From positions 1 to 17,773 of the forward strand of contig JAEDNL010000027.1 in the NCBI GenBank assembly GCA_016302505.1: a stretch of 17,773 bases of DNA, read 5' to 3'. Each line of letters opens with the position of its first letter. Position 1 is the stretch's first letter. A program made the translations under genes and the position numbers. This stretch comes from Bacilli bacterium (lineage in GTDB: Bacteria; Bacillota_I; Bacilli_A; RF39; UBA660). Positions 1 through 6,557 of this stretch are shown here, one piece after another. The notes beneath the pieces are model-generated. The model was not told the DNA's origin. It saw only the letters and a list, made by a program, of their open reading frames with translations, and did no database searches.

Positions 1-302
1 CTTATATCTTTAAATTTATTTCTTAAATATTCTACTTTAACACAACCTTCAGTTAATGAATTAACATGAGTCAAAAATGCTATTTCAAACATATTACTTT
101 TAACTAATTTATTAATACACTCAATAGAATCATTTAAAATGTTATCATCATTGATAATACTTCTAAAATCGAATGTAGAGAAGAATATAGATGCCTCTCT
201 TTCATTATTTAAATCTGCTCCACTTTTTTCAAGTGCAGAATATAACACAGGAATTGTATCCATAACAACACCATCAAAATCAATATAAAGTCTTTTTTTC
301 AT
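1..302 (-). CDS. HAD-superfamily hydrolase, N-terminal part (cut by window edge)
   Basis: The first 100 residues of a minus-strand gene that runs off the left edge. It begins MKKRLYIDFDGVVMDT, which is HAD motif I (DxDGxxxDT): the first Asp is the usual nucleophile and the second the general acid/base. Near residues 75-80 'IAFLTHV' fits motif II (hydrophobic strand ending in Thr). The residues between would form the cap. Family members are mostly Mg-dependent phosphatases, including 5'-nucleotidase-like and phosphoglycolate phosphatase-like enzymes; the substrate cannot be told from this part. The start ATG (302-300) follows an AGGGAGGT ribosome site, and a promoter lies at 333-360. The lysine-rich catalytic C-terminal half is outside the window. 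Confidence 0.8.
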   Translation of the reverse strand, partial: MKKRLYIDFDGVVMDTIPVLYSALEKSGADLNNEREASIFFSTFDFRSIINDDNILNDSIECINKLVKSNMFEIAFLTHVNSLTEGCVKVEYLRNKFKDI

Positions 303-332
303 TATAACCTCCCTAAAATTGTCCTTAATAAG

Positions 333-360
333 ATTATACTATATTTTTAAAAATATTCAA
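333..360 (-). promoter_or_regulatory. Promoter for the HAD gene
   Basis: On the minus strand TTGAAT (360-355) is followed after 16 bases by a perfect TATAAT (338-333), about 30 bases before the start codon. The spacer contains a perfect 16-base palindrome (341-356), probably chance in such AT-rich sequence. The -35 box overlaps the U-tract of the terminator just upstream. Confidence 0.6.
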
Positions 361-384
361 AAAGTAACACAAGATATGTTACTT
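358..384 (-). terminator. Intrinsic terminator of the miaB operon
   Basis: An 8-bp perfect stem (362-369 with 377-384, AAGTAACA/TGTTACTT) and 7-base loop, followed on the minus strand by TTTTT. The stop codon of the preceding gene (381-379) lies inside the stem. Confidence 0.75.
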
Positions 385-951
385 AAGATTAATTATTTTA
401 TTATTTTCATCTAATGCATAAATAATATTATTGCACAAGTCTTCACTATCATAAAGAGTTATATCTTTTATATTATTACCATTTGATATTTCATAAAAAG
501 GATCTTCTTCTAATAAATTTTTATTGTCCTCTACTCTATATACTTTACCATTAGATGTTAAAATTACTGCAAAAGTTTCTTTACAAGTACCAGTTTGTGT
601 ATCAATACTAATAACATCTCCATCAAAAGAATACTCTTTTATTGGACTACCTTTATCATTTAAAAATACTAGTTTTTTAGAATCATTAATATAAAGTTTA
701 CCATCAACATTACTATCAGTATCATAATCATATACATTAGATACATTAACTTCTATTTTAATACTAAAATAATATTCTTTATTATCAATAGTAATACATT
801 TATAATCTGCAAGACAAATATTATCTGATGATTTATTATTTTCAGTATTAATATTTTTATTAGTATCTGTAGTTGTTTTATTATTAGTAAAATATAAAAC
901 GGTAAAAACACCAAGTAAAACAATTATTATTAATATAGCCTTATTTTTCAT
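379..951 (-). CDS. Membrane-anchored or secreted protein of unknown function
   Basis: I do not recognise this 190-residue protein. Residues 1-21 form a Lys-Asn start and a long hydrophobic stretch (AILIIIVLLGVFTVLYF) typical of an uncleaved anchor or signal peptide; no lipobox cysteine follows. Residues 22-45 are Asn/Thr-rich and probably disordered. The rest is polar and beta-rich with four cysteines that could pair outside the cell. Two segments (near 'SNGKVYRVEDN' and 'IIYALDENNKIINL') look like successive blades of a beta-propeller of RCC1-like or sensor type, but only about two would fit. It starts 9 bases after the miaB stop with AAGGAG as ribosome site, so it is very probably cotranscribed with miaB. 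A functional link to tRNA modification is not implied. Confidence 0.75.
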   Translation of the reverse strand: MKNKAILIIIVLLGVFTVLYFTNNKTTTDTNKNINTENNKSSDNICLADYKCITIDNKEYYFSIKIEVNVSNVYDYDTDSNVDGKLYINDSKKLVFLNDKGSPIKEYSFDGDVISIDTQTGTCKETFAVILTSNGKVYRVEDNKNLLEEDPFYEISNGNNIKDITLYDSEDLCNNIIYALDENNKIINLK

Positions 952-960
952 ATATTCTCC

Positions 961-2373
961 TTATTTAACATAAACCCCATCAAGAGAAAAACTTTTAGCA
1001 TCAGTTATCTTAACATTAACTATTTGACCTATTAAAGACTTATCTCCATCAATATTAACAAGTTTCATATTTTCAGTATATCCACAGACTTTACTATCAT
1101 CTTTATCGCTTGGTCCAATTACTAAACATTTAACTATTTGACCTTCATATGCTTTATTTCTTTCATTACTATATTTATTAACTACTTCATTAAGTCTATG
1201 AAGTCTATCCATCTTAACCTCTTCACTAACTGTTTCTTTCATTAATGCAGCTGGTGTATTTTCTCTTTTGCTAAAAGCAAATGTAAAGGCTCCGTCAAAT
1301 TTACATTCATTTACTAAGTCAAGTGTTTCTTGAAAATCTTCTTCAGTCTCACCTGGAAATCCAACAATTATATCGGTAGTTACACTAGAATTTTTGATTT
1401 TAGAACGAATAGAATTATATAATTTTAAATATTCTTCTCTAGTATATCTTCTATTCATTAGTTTCAGAACTTTATTACTACCAGATTGTAGTGGCAAATG
1501 AATATATGGCATTATATTGTCTCTAGAAGCAATTACATCAACCATTTCCTCAGTAAAATCCCACGGATGAGAAGTTACAAATCTAATCCTTTCTATTCCA
1601 ATATCACTAGCATCTTTTAATAGATTAGCAAGGTTATAATCAGTATATAAATCTTTTCCATAAGCATTAACATTTTGACCAAGAAATGTTACTTCTTTAT
1701 AACCATCTTCTTTTAACTTTTTAACCTCATCAATAATACTCTCTTTCGTTCTACTTCTTTGTTTACCTCTAGTATATGGCACTATACAATATGTACAAAA
1801 TTTATCACAACCATATTGAATATCAACCCAGGCAGAATAAATACTGTCGCGAACAACTGGTACACCTTCTACTACATCACCTTCATAACTTAATACTTCT
1901 ATTTGTTGAGTATTGCTATCAATTTTATCTTTAATTATATTTAATAAATTATCTAAATTATGAGTCCCACATACAAAATCAACATATTTATATTTATTCA
2001 TTATTTCATCAATAACAACTTTTTCTTGAGACATACACCCACATATACCAATTAATAAATTAGGATTTGTTGTATCTTTAATATGCTTTAAAACACCAAG
2101 AAAACCAAATACCTTATCATGTGCATTTTCTCTTATCGCACATGTGTTTAAAATTACTATATCAGCAGTTTCAACACTATTACATTCAACATAACCTACA
2201 CTTTTTAACATACCCTTTATTTTTTCAGAATCATGTTCATTCATTTGACAACCATAAGTTCTTACAAAAAACTTTTTACCATCACCAAATTTATCTAAAG
2301 ACACATTATATTTAACATAATTTATTTTATTATTATTTCTCTTTTTAGCATCAATCATATTAGGTATTCTCAC
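961..2373 (-). CDS. miaB: tRNA-2-methylthio-N6-dimethylallyladenosine synthase MiaB
   Basis: Radical-SAM methylthiotransferase that converts i6A37 to ms2i6A37 in tRNAs reading UNN codons, acting after MiaA. Order of domains: N-terminal UPF0004 domain with the auxiliary-cluster cysteines at about residues 42 (RTYGCQMNEHD), 78 (LNTCAIRE) and 113 (ICGCM); radical-SAM motif CDKFCTYC at about 189-196 followed by VPYTRG; and a C-terminal TRAM domain from about 405. The 470-residue length is normal. I place the start at GTG 2373, because AAGGAAGTGA (2388-2379) matches the anti-SD almost perfectly and leaves a 5-base spacer. An upstream in-frame GTG at 2382 lies inside that site. The next gene starts 9 bases past the stop. 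In B. subtilis miaB is near cotE; here cotE lies 14 kb away on the same strand. Confidence 0.96.
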   Translation of the reverse strand: MRIPNMIDAKKRNNNKINYVKYNVSLDKFGDGKKFFVRTYGCQMNEHDSEKIKGMLKSVGYVECNSVETADIVILNTCAIRENAHDKVFGFLGVLKHIKDTTNPNLLIGICGCMSQEKVVIDEIMNKYKYVDFVCGTHNLDNLLNIIKDKIDSNTQQIEVLSYEGDVVEGVPVVRDSIYSAWVDIQYGCDKFCTYCIVPYTRGKQRSRTKESIIDEVKKLKEDGYKEVTFLGQNVNAYGKDLYTDYNLANLLKDASDIGIERIRFVTSHPWDFTEEMVDVIASRDNIMPYIHLPLQSGSNKVLKLMNRRYTREEYLKLYNSIRSKIKNSSVTTDIIVGFPGETEEDFQETLDLVNECKFDGAFTFAFSKRENTPAALMKETVSEEVKMDRLHRLNEVVNKYSNERNKAYEGQIVKCLVIGPSDKDDSKVCGYTENMKLVNIDGDKSLIGQIVNVKITDAKSFSLDGVYVK

Positions 2374-2393
2374 ACTAATCACTTCCTTGCAAT

Positions 2394-2402
2394 ATTATAA
2401 CA
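2394..2402 (-). promoter_or_regulatory. miaB: Possible extended -10 promoter for miaB
   Basis: TG-T-TATAAT on the minus strand (2402-2394), 20 bases before the GTG start. No convincing -35 box is present, and the predicted start point falls close to or inside the ribosome site, so the promoter may be used with a longer discriminator or not at all. Confidence 0.35.
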
Positions 2403-2410
2403 TAAACAAA

Positions 2411-2431
2411 ATAAAAAGAACATAAGTTCTT
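2411..2431 (-). terminator. Weak intrinsic terminator, also a LexA-box-like palindrome
   Basis: A 6-bp stem (2416-2421 with 2426-2431, AAGAAC/GTTCTT) with a 4-base loop, followed on the minus strand by TTTTATTTTG. It lies 2 bases past the stop of the zinc-ribbon gene. The same bases read GAAC-N4-GTTC, close to the Gram-positive LexA operator, and sit where the -35 region of miaB would be. Confidence 0.5.
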
Positions 2432-2433
2432 AA

Positions 2434-2862
2434 TTAATCAAAAAAGAAATTTTTATTAAAGTCATCATAATCATATATATCATCATAATTACTATATTTA
2501 TCATTTTTTTCACGGCACACACATTTGCCATTAGTATATGAAAAACTTCCATAACATTTTTTAGCACAATCACTAATATTATCAATAGAAGATATACCGC
2601 CTATTATAATAAAGAAGAATAATACAATAATACGAACCATCGCAATTACATATCCAATTATAAAACCAATCATTAATTTCTTACTAGTATTAGGTTTACT
2701 TCCACTATAAATACAATATAAAATAGTTGCAATTAACGGAAAAAATAAACCAAGTATTAAATACCAAAATGAACCACTATCATTAAGTTCAATACTTTTA
2801 CCACAATTTGAACAATATTTACTACCATCCTCAATCTCATTATTACATTTTACACACTTCAT
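2434..2862 (-). CDS. Zinc-ribbon membrane protein, paralogue of the upstream gene
   Basis: A 142-residue protein. Residues 1-22 form a small zinc ribbon (MKCVKCNNEI...YCSNCGK, four cysteines in two CxxC knuckles). Then follow a hydrophobic segment (about 31-51), a short basic loop and a longer hydrophobic stretch (about 63-92). The tail carries the pattern C-x3-C-x10-C-V-C and ends in an Asp/Asn/Tyr-rich stretch. The start is ATG 2862: AAGGAAGTGG (2879-2870) lies at the right distance, while an in-frame GTG at 2871 falls inside that site. The neighbour upstream (2878-3276) has the same architecture and ends 15 bases before this start, so the pair arose by tandem duplication and is translated from one message. 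The function is unknown; such proteins are usually labelled zinc-ribbon domain-containing proteins. Confidence 0.8.
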   Translation of the reverse strand: MKCVKCNNEIEDGSKYCSNCGKSIELNDSGSFWYLILGLFFPLIATILYCIYSGSKPNTSKKLMIGFIIGYVIAMVRIIVLFFFIIIGGISSIDNISDCAKKCYGSFSYTNGKCVCREKNDKYSNYDDIYDYDDFNKNFFFD

Positions 2863-2877
2863 ATAAACCACTTCCTT

Positions 2878-3276
2878 TTACTTATATTCAAAATCAAATC
2901 TTTTTCCATCTTCACATACACATTCATTATTAATTACTTCATATTCTTTATCTTCACAATATATATTACAAACATAAAAATCATTTTCCTCATTAACATT
3001 TACTTCATCAAAAATTCCTAAATTAAATAAATAAAGAATAAATGCTATAAACATTAAAATTTGAATACCAATATTAATAAAAACGCCTTTAATTAAATTA
3101 TTACCAATTGGAGTCTTACTAAATTTTAAACACATATATGATATTAAAGCTGGTATAGGAAACAGAATGCCTAATAGCAATAACCAAAATGAATTATTAT
3201 TAATTGTTGAATTACCACAATTAGGGCAAAAATTATATTCAGCATTTAATTCCTTACTACATTTACTGCATTTCAT
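2878..3276 (-). CDS. Zinc-ribbon membrane protein, first of a tandem pair
   Basis: 132 residues with the same plan as the next gene: an N-terminal zinc ribbon (MKCSKCSKEL...FCPNCGN), a hydrophobic segment about 29-50 (WLLLLGILFPIPALISYMC), another about 65-90, then a polar tail with C-x3-C-x11-C-V-C. Only the membrane segments and the cysteine spacing are conserved between the two copies, so the duplication is old. Two membrane spans would put both ends on the same side, presumably the cytoplasm, where the zinc ribbon would be stable; the cysteine tail would then be cytoplasmic too, unless the topology differs. ATG 3276 follows GAGGTG by 5 bases. A promoter lies at 3298-3326. The molecular role is not known to me. 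Confidence 0.8.
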   Translation of the reverse strand: MKCSKCSKELNAEYNFCPNCGNSTINNNSFWLLLLGILFPIPALISYMCLKFSKTPIGNNLIKGVFINIGIQILMFIAFILYLFNLGIFDEVNVNEENDFYVCNIYCEDKEYEVINNECVCEDGKRFDFEYK

Positions 3277-3297
3277 TTAAACACCTCTATTATAAAT

Positions 3298-3326
3298 ATT
3301 TTACCATAATCATTTTTCTATAACAA
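3298..3326 (-). promoter_or_regulatory. Promoter for the zinc-ribbon gene pair
   Basis: Minus strand TTGTTA (3326-3321), a 17-base spacer, then TAAAAT (3303-3298) preceded by TGG as an extended -10. It starts the two-gene unit at 3276. Confidence 0.5.
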
Positions 3327-3333
3327 TTATAAA

Positions 3334-5289
3334 TTAATCATTTAAACATTTTAACTCAAATATAGTATCTCTAAGTTCAGTAGCTCTTTCAAAGTCTAAA
3401 GCAGATGCAGCCTCTCTCATTTCTTTTTCTAATCTACTAACAATATCTTTTATTTCCTTTTTAGAATATTTTTTATCAGTTGCCTTTTCATCAACCACAT
3501 CATTAGTTACAGCTTCACTTATAGCTTTAACAATAGTTTTTGGTACTATATTATGCTCCTTATTATATGCTTCTTGAATAGTTCTTCTGCGTCTTGTTTC
3601 AGTAATTGCTTTCTTCATCGCATCACTTTCATAATCAGCATACATTATTACCTTACCATTAACATTTCTTGCTGCTCTTCCTATTGTTTGAATTAAGCTT
3701 CTATCACTTCTTAAAAAACCTTGCTTATCAGCATCAAGAATACAAATTAATGACACCTCAGGAATATCAAGACCTTCTCTTAATAGATTAATACCAACTA
3801 AAACATCTATTTTACCAAGTCTTAAATTTCTAATAATATTAAGTCTTTCTAATGTTTTAATTTCATTATGTAAATATGTTACTTTATAACCAAGTTCTTT
3901 TAAATACGATGTTAATTCCTCACTCATTCTAATAGTTAAAGTAGTTATTAATACTCTTTCATTGTTTTCAATTCTTTTATTAATTTCTTCTATTATATTA
4001 TCTATTTGTCCATTAGTTTTTCTAACTTCAATTATTGGATCTAATAACCCTGTTGGTCTAATTATTTGTTCTGTTGTTTTATTATTGACAAGAGATAATT
4101 CATAATCACCCGGGGTTGCAGACACATAAATAACTTGATTTAATTTCTCATTAAATTCATCAAACTTTAATGGCCTATTATCCATCGCACTAGGAAGTCT
4201 AAAACCATAGTCAACAAGAGTTTGTTTTCTCATATGATCCCCATTATACATTCCTCTTACTTGAGGAATAGTAACATGACTTTCATCTATAACAAGTAAA
4301 AAATCATCGGGAAAGAAATCTATTAATGTAGTTGGTGTCTCTCCCTTATCTCTAAGACTTAAATGTCTACTATAGTTCTCAATGCCATGACAAAAACCAG
4401 TCTCACGAAGCATTTCAATGTCATACATAGTTCTCTCTCTAAGTCTTTGCTCCTCTAATAATTTGCCTTCACTTTTTAATTCTTCCAATCTTACTTTTAA
4501 TTCACTTTCAATTCTTTTAATAGCTTCTTTTAATTTTTCATCACTAGTTACAAATAATGACGCTGGGAATATACTTATAGTTTTAACTGTATTTAATGTT
4601 CTGCCTGTTAAAGGTTCAAATAAACTTATTTTATCTATTTCATCACCAAACAATTCAACTCTAATACCATTTTTCTTCTCACCTATTGGTATTAATTCTA
4701 TAGTATCTCCTTTTACTCTAAAAGTTCCTCTTTTTAAATCTAAGTCACTACGCTCATACTGCATACTTACAAGTTTTTCTAATATAGTATCTCTTTCTAT
4801 TTCTTGCCCTAAATATAAATTTAACATTTTATTAATATATTCTTCTTTTTCACCTATGTTATATATACAAGAAACACTTGATACTATTATAGTATCTCTT
4901 CTATCAATTATCGCAGCACAAGCTGCGTGTCTTAGTTCATCTATTTCATCATTAATAGATGAATCTTTTTCAATATATAAATCTTTTGAAGGAACATATG
5001 CTTCAGGTTGATAGTAATCATAATATGATACAAAGTATTCTACTTTATTTTCAGGGAATAGTTCTTTAAGTTCAGAATATAGTTGTCCTGCTAAAGTCTT
5101 ATTATGAGCAAGTACTAATGTTGGTTTATTAGTTTCTTTAATGACATTGGCTATTGTAAATGTTTTACCAGTACCTGTAGCACCTAGTAATACTTGACTT
5201 TTCTTTCCACTATTTATACCATCAACTAATTCTTTAATCGCATGTGGTTGATCTCCACTAGGTTTATTTGAACTAACTAATTTAAACAT
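3334..5289 (-). CDS. uvrB: Excinuclease ABC subunit B
   Basis: The damage-verifying helicase-like subunit of nucleotide excision repair. It is loaded by UvrA2 and recruits UvrC for incision. At 651 residues it is full length. Walker A is GATGTGKT at 36-43. The aromatic beta-hairpin that clamps the DNA strand begins at YYDYYQPEAYVPS (about 89-101). The DEAD-like motif is DESHVTIPQ (about 335). Helicase motifs of domain 3 follow (LLREGLDIPE and the QTIGRAARN motif VI). The C-terminal UVR motif that contacts UvrC is intact (about 612-648). The start is ATG 5289, since AAGGAGG precedes it by 6 bases and the UvrB family starts at this FKL. The frame stays open for 96 more bases upstream, but those residues are unlike any UvrB and the stretch is an inverted repeat. 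No LexA box is visible just upstream. Confidence 0.98.
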   Translation of the reverse strand: MFKLVSSNKPSGDQPHAIKELVDGINSGKKSQVLLGATGTGKTFTIANVIKETNKPTLVLAHNKTLAGQLYSELKELFPENKVEYFVSYYDYYQPEAYVPSKDLYIEKDSSINDEIDELRHAACAAIIDRRDTIIVSSVSCIYNIGEKEEYINKMLNLYLGQEIERDTILEKLVSMQYERSDLDLKRGTFRVKGDTIELIPIGEKKNGIRVELFGDEIDKISLFEPLTGRTLNTVKTISIFPASLFVTSDEKLKEAIKRIESELKVRLEELKSEGKLLEEQRLRERTMYDIEMLRETGFCHGIENYSRHLSLRDKGETPTTLIDFFPDDFLLVIDESHVTIPQVRGMYNGDHMRKQTLVDYGFRLPSAMDNRPLKFDEFNEKLNQVIYVSATPGDYELSLVNNKTTEQIIRPTGLLDPIIEVRKTNGQIDNIIEEINKRIENNERVLITTLTIRMSEELTSYLKELGYKVTYLHNEIKTLERLNIIRNLRLGKIDVLVGINLLREGLDIPEVSLICILDADKQGFLRSDRSLIQTIGRAARNVNGKVIMYADYESDAMKKAITETRRRRTIQEAYNKEHNIVPKTIVKAISEAVTNDVVDEKATDKKYSKKEIKDIVSRLEKEMREAASALDFERATELRDTIFELKCLND

Positions 5290-5292
5290 ATT
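5227..5292. repeat. Direct repeat copy A (uvrB 5' end)
   Basis: These 66 bases (start of uvrB, codons 1-21 and three bases upstream) are identical to 6446-6511. A second block of homology with a few mismatches, 5015-5068, matches 6402-6455. Together they show that the 6402-6511 segment is a copy of uvrB lacking 168 bases. Confidence 0.9.
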
Positions 5293-5318
5293 TTGCCTCC
5301 TTATTTCGATTACTGACA

Positions 5319-5393
5319 GCCAAAAAATTCGTATCCATTTTCCTATTTTTAGTTCTAAATTTTGGTTAAAAACTGTAGGATACACATTTTGGC
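5319..5393. repeat. Imperfect inverted repeat in the uvrB leader
   Basis: The arm at 5319-5336 (GCCAAAAAATTCGTATCC) pairs with 5378-5393 (GGATACACATTTTGGC) apart from a 2-base bulge and one mismatch. The 41 bases between can fold further (AGTT...AACT and T-run/A-run pairing). As RNA on the minus strand this is a hairpin about 75 bases long ending some 30 bases before the uvrB start. It could be a structured leader, the remains of a small mobile element, or a binding site; the sequence does not decide. Confidence 0.6.
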
Positions 5394-5424
5394 CACAAAT
5401 TTATTAAATAACACCAAATAATAA

Positions 5425-5838
5425 TTAGTTCTTTTCTAAAATTTTAATTATTGTGTCTTTTACTGAATTCCAAGTATTCTTTAAACTATCATAGCTTAAA
5501 GTATCTTCAACATTTGCAAATTGTGTCCATATAATATCATGAGTATCTTCACTTTGATTATCACTCTCTCCTTTATCTAATGCAAAAAACATATAACAAA
5601 CACAATTTTCTCCTCGTGGTGTAGTATACTTTTCTACAAATGGCTCATATTCATCTACTATTTTGGCAATTCTTTTTGTTTCTTCGGCTGTTTCCCTTAT
5701 AGCAGCCTCTTTTAATGTTTCACCTTTCTCCACATGTCCTTTTGGAAATGAATAGTCATTTTGTTTTCTTCTATAAATCAATGCAATTTCTTTTGTCTCT
5801 TTTTTTATTAAGAAACAACCTGCTTTGTCAGTAATCAT
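5425..5838 (-). CDS. Nudix hydrolase
   Basis: 137 residues. The Nudix box runs from G34 to about residue 56 (GHVEKGETLKEAAIRETAEE), fitting GX5EX7REUXEE; the terminal Gly of the motif is replaced by Lys. It hydrolyses a nucleoside diphosphate linked to another moiety, using Mg bound by the REUXEE glutamates. The substrate is not readable; SFPKGHVEKGE is common in Ap4A hydrolase and MutT-like housekeeping members. ATG 5838 is chosen since AAAGGAAGG precedes it by 6 bases; the frame stays open to 5865. It has its own promoter (5868-5897) and lies 136 bases before uvrB on the same strand with no terminator visible between, so uvrB may be partly read from here. Confidence 0.9.
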   Translation of the reverse strand: MITDKAGCFLIKKETKEIALIYRRKQNDYSFPKGHVEKGETLKEAAIRETAEETKRIAKIVDEYEPFVEKYTTPRGENCVCYMFFALDKGESDNQSEDTHDIIWTQFANVEDTLSYDSLKNTWNSVKDTIIKILEKN

Positions 5839-5867
5839 ACAATTCCTTCCTTTCTTTTTCAACATAT

Positions 5868-5897
5868 ATTATAGCATAATATTGCAAAATAGGTGAA
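5868..5897 (-). promoter_or_regulatory. Promoter for the Nudix gene
   Basis: TGC-TATAAT (5876-5868) on the minus strand, an extended -10, with TTCACC (5897-5892) 18 bases upstream. It is divergent from, and overlaps, the leader of the HTH gene, whose ribosome site covers the same bases. Confidence 0.55.
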
Positions 5898-5902
5898 GTA
5901 TG

Positions 5903-6154
5903 ATGATTAATGTTCAAAAATTAAAAGATATTCGTAAAGATAAAGACTTAACTCAAACTGATATTGCAAATATTTTATCGGTTCCTAGATCTGCATACTC
6001 TATGTGGGAAATTGGTATTTGTATTATTCCATTAGATAAATTATGTATTCTTACAGACTACTATAATGTAAATATAGATTATGCACTTGGATTAACAAAT
6101 AATTCAAATAGTAAACATATTATTAATGAATTTCAGATGGATATCATTGCGTAA
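5903..6154 (+). CDS. XRE-type helix-turn-helix protein, probably truncated
   Basis: An 83-residue protein with one complete Cro/CI-type HTH at about residues 4-63: KLKDIRK...LTQTDIANILSVPRSAYSMWEIG, then a helix ending NVNIDYALGLT. The recognition helix is SVPRSAYSMWE. ATG 5903 sits 6 bases after AGGTGA; ATG 5900 is also possible but gives only a 3-base spacer. Related Bacilli proteins often carry two such HTH units in tandem. Here the frame stops at TAA 6152, and reading on in frame gives NLKKWRK, like the beginning of a second HTH, before the sequence turns into a reversed sortase remnant at about 6175. So this may be the left half of a broken double-HTH regulator. It could still bind DNA as a dimer. 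Confidence 0.7.
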   Translation: MINVQKLKDIRKDKDLTQTDIANILSVPRSAYSMWEIGICIIPLDKLCILTDYYNVNIDYALGLTNNSNSKHIINEFQMDIIA

Positions 6155-6170
6155 AACTTAAAAAAATGGA

Positions 6171-6347
6171 GAAAAAGCTAACATAACTATTATCAGAATG
6201 GGATGCAATTATTAAGTTACCATTAACTACATCAGGCATATCACTTTCTTTAATTACTTGAATATTTTTATTAACGTTATTATCTTTGTTATCAACATTA
6301 AAGAAACCTCTTTTTCCATTTAATATTATTATGTATTTTTTAGTATT
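6171..6347 (-). pseudogene. Sortase remnant
   Basis: A minus-strand frame without a start codon encodes about 59 residues, including KRGFFNVDNKDNNVNK, QVIKESDMPD and NLIIASHSDNSYVSFF. The last piece is the sortase block around the catalytic histidine (compare LILAAHSGNS.VSYF in class D-type sortases). The frame is closed upstream by TAA (6348-6350). It loses likeness right after VSFF, where the DNA becomes the antisense of the HTH gene's tail. The catalytic TLxTC cysteine and active-site arginine are missing, so no enzyme can be made. Sortases anchor surface proteins to the cell wall; this was once such a gene or was carried here as a fragment. Confidence 0.6.
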
Positions 6348-6368
6348 TTATTTTGGACTAAACAATAT

Positions 6369-6393
6369 AAAAAAGCCCTAAATATAAGGCTTT
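6369..6393 (-). terminator. Intrinsic terminator after the uvrB-derived mini-ORF
   Basis: Stem AAAGCC (6372-6377) with GGCTTT (6388-6393), 10-base loop, followed on the minus strand by a run of T. The mini-ORF stop codon (6394-6392) overlaps the stem. Confidence 0.7.
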
Positions 6394-6508
6394 ATAAAGC
6401 ATAATCATAATATGAAACAAAGTATTCTACTTTATTTTTAGGAAATAATTCTTTAATCGCATGTGGTTGATCTCCACTAGGTTTATTTGAACTAACTAAT
6501 TTAAACAT
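6392..6508 (-). pseudogene. Chimeric uvrB 5' fragment with an open 38-codon frame
   Basis: Codons 1-21 of uvrB are joined in frame to codons from residue 78 onward, ending after YYDY with two foreign codons (Ala-Leu) and TAA. The missing segment is exactly 168 bases (56 codons: V22-L77 of UvrB, with Walker A) and lies between two TTCTTTAA direct repeats in uvrB (5062-5069 and 5230-5237), so it arose by deletion between short repeats. The N-terminal block is identical to uvrB over 66 bases; the second block has a few changes. It has AAAGGAG 5 bases before its ATG, a plausible promoter at 6558-6586 and a terminator at its end. It keeps the start of the UvrB beta-hairpin but no ATPase, so it is not a repair enzyme. 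I call it a pseudogene that may still be expressed. Confidence 0.75.
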
Positions 6509-6511
6509 ATT
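6446..6511. repeat. Direct repeat copy B (uvrB 5' end duplicate)
   Basis: Identical over 66 bases to 5227-5292 and in the same orientation, 1,219 bases apart. The identity stops in the ribosome-site region: TAGCTCCTTT here, TTTGCCTCCT in uvrB. Confidence 0.9.
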
Positions 6512-6557
6512 AGCTCCTTTCATTAATAGAATTTCTTGTTTAATTATTTTCATACAT

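Noticed and set aside
341..356. Perfect 16-base palindrome as an operator of the HAD gene
   Set aside because: It is only A and T in the spacer of a promoter; such palindromes are expected here by chance.
2121..2315. Plus-strand open frame inside miaB; similar ones at 10291-10554 and 11456-11650
   Set aside because: All are antisense to clear genes and show no family likeness.
4418..5011. Long plus-strand open frame opposite uvrB
   Set aside because: Antisense to a highly conserved gene, with a Ser/Leu/Ile-rich product typical of the complement of AT-rich coding DNA and no ribosome site that I can support.
5290..5385. N-terminal extension of UvrB by 32 residues
   Set aside because: It lies in the inverted repeat, resembles no UvrB, and a perfect ribosome site precedes the internal ATG at 5289.
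5227..6511. Complete insertion sequence or transposon at the uvrB duplication
   Set aside because: No transposase reading frame, no matching terminal repeats and no target duplication found by eye; the repeats are host uvrB sequence.
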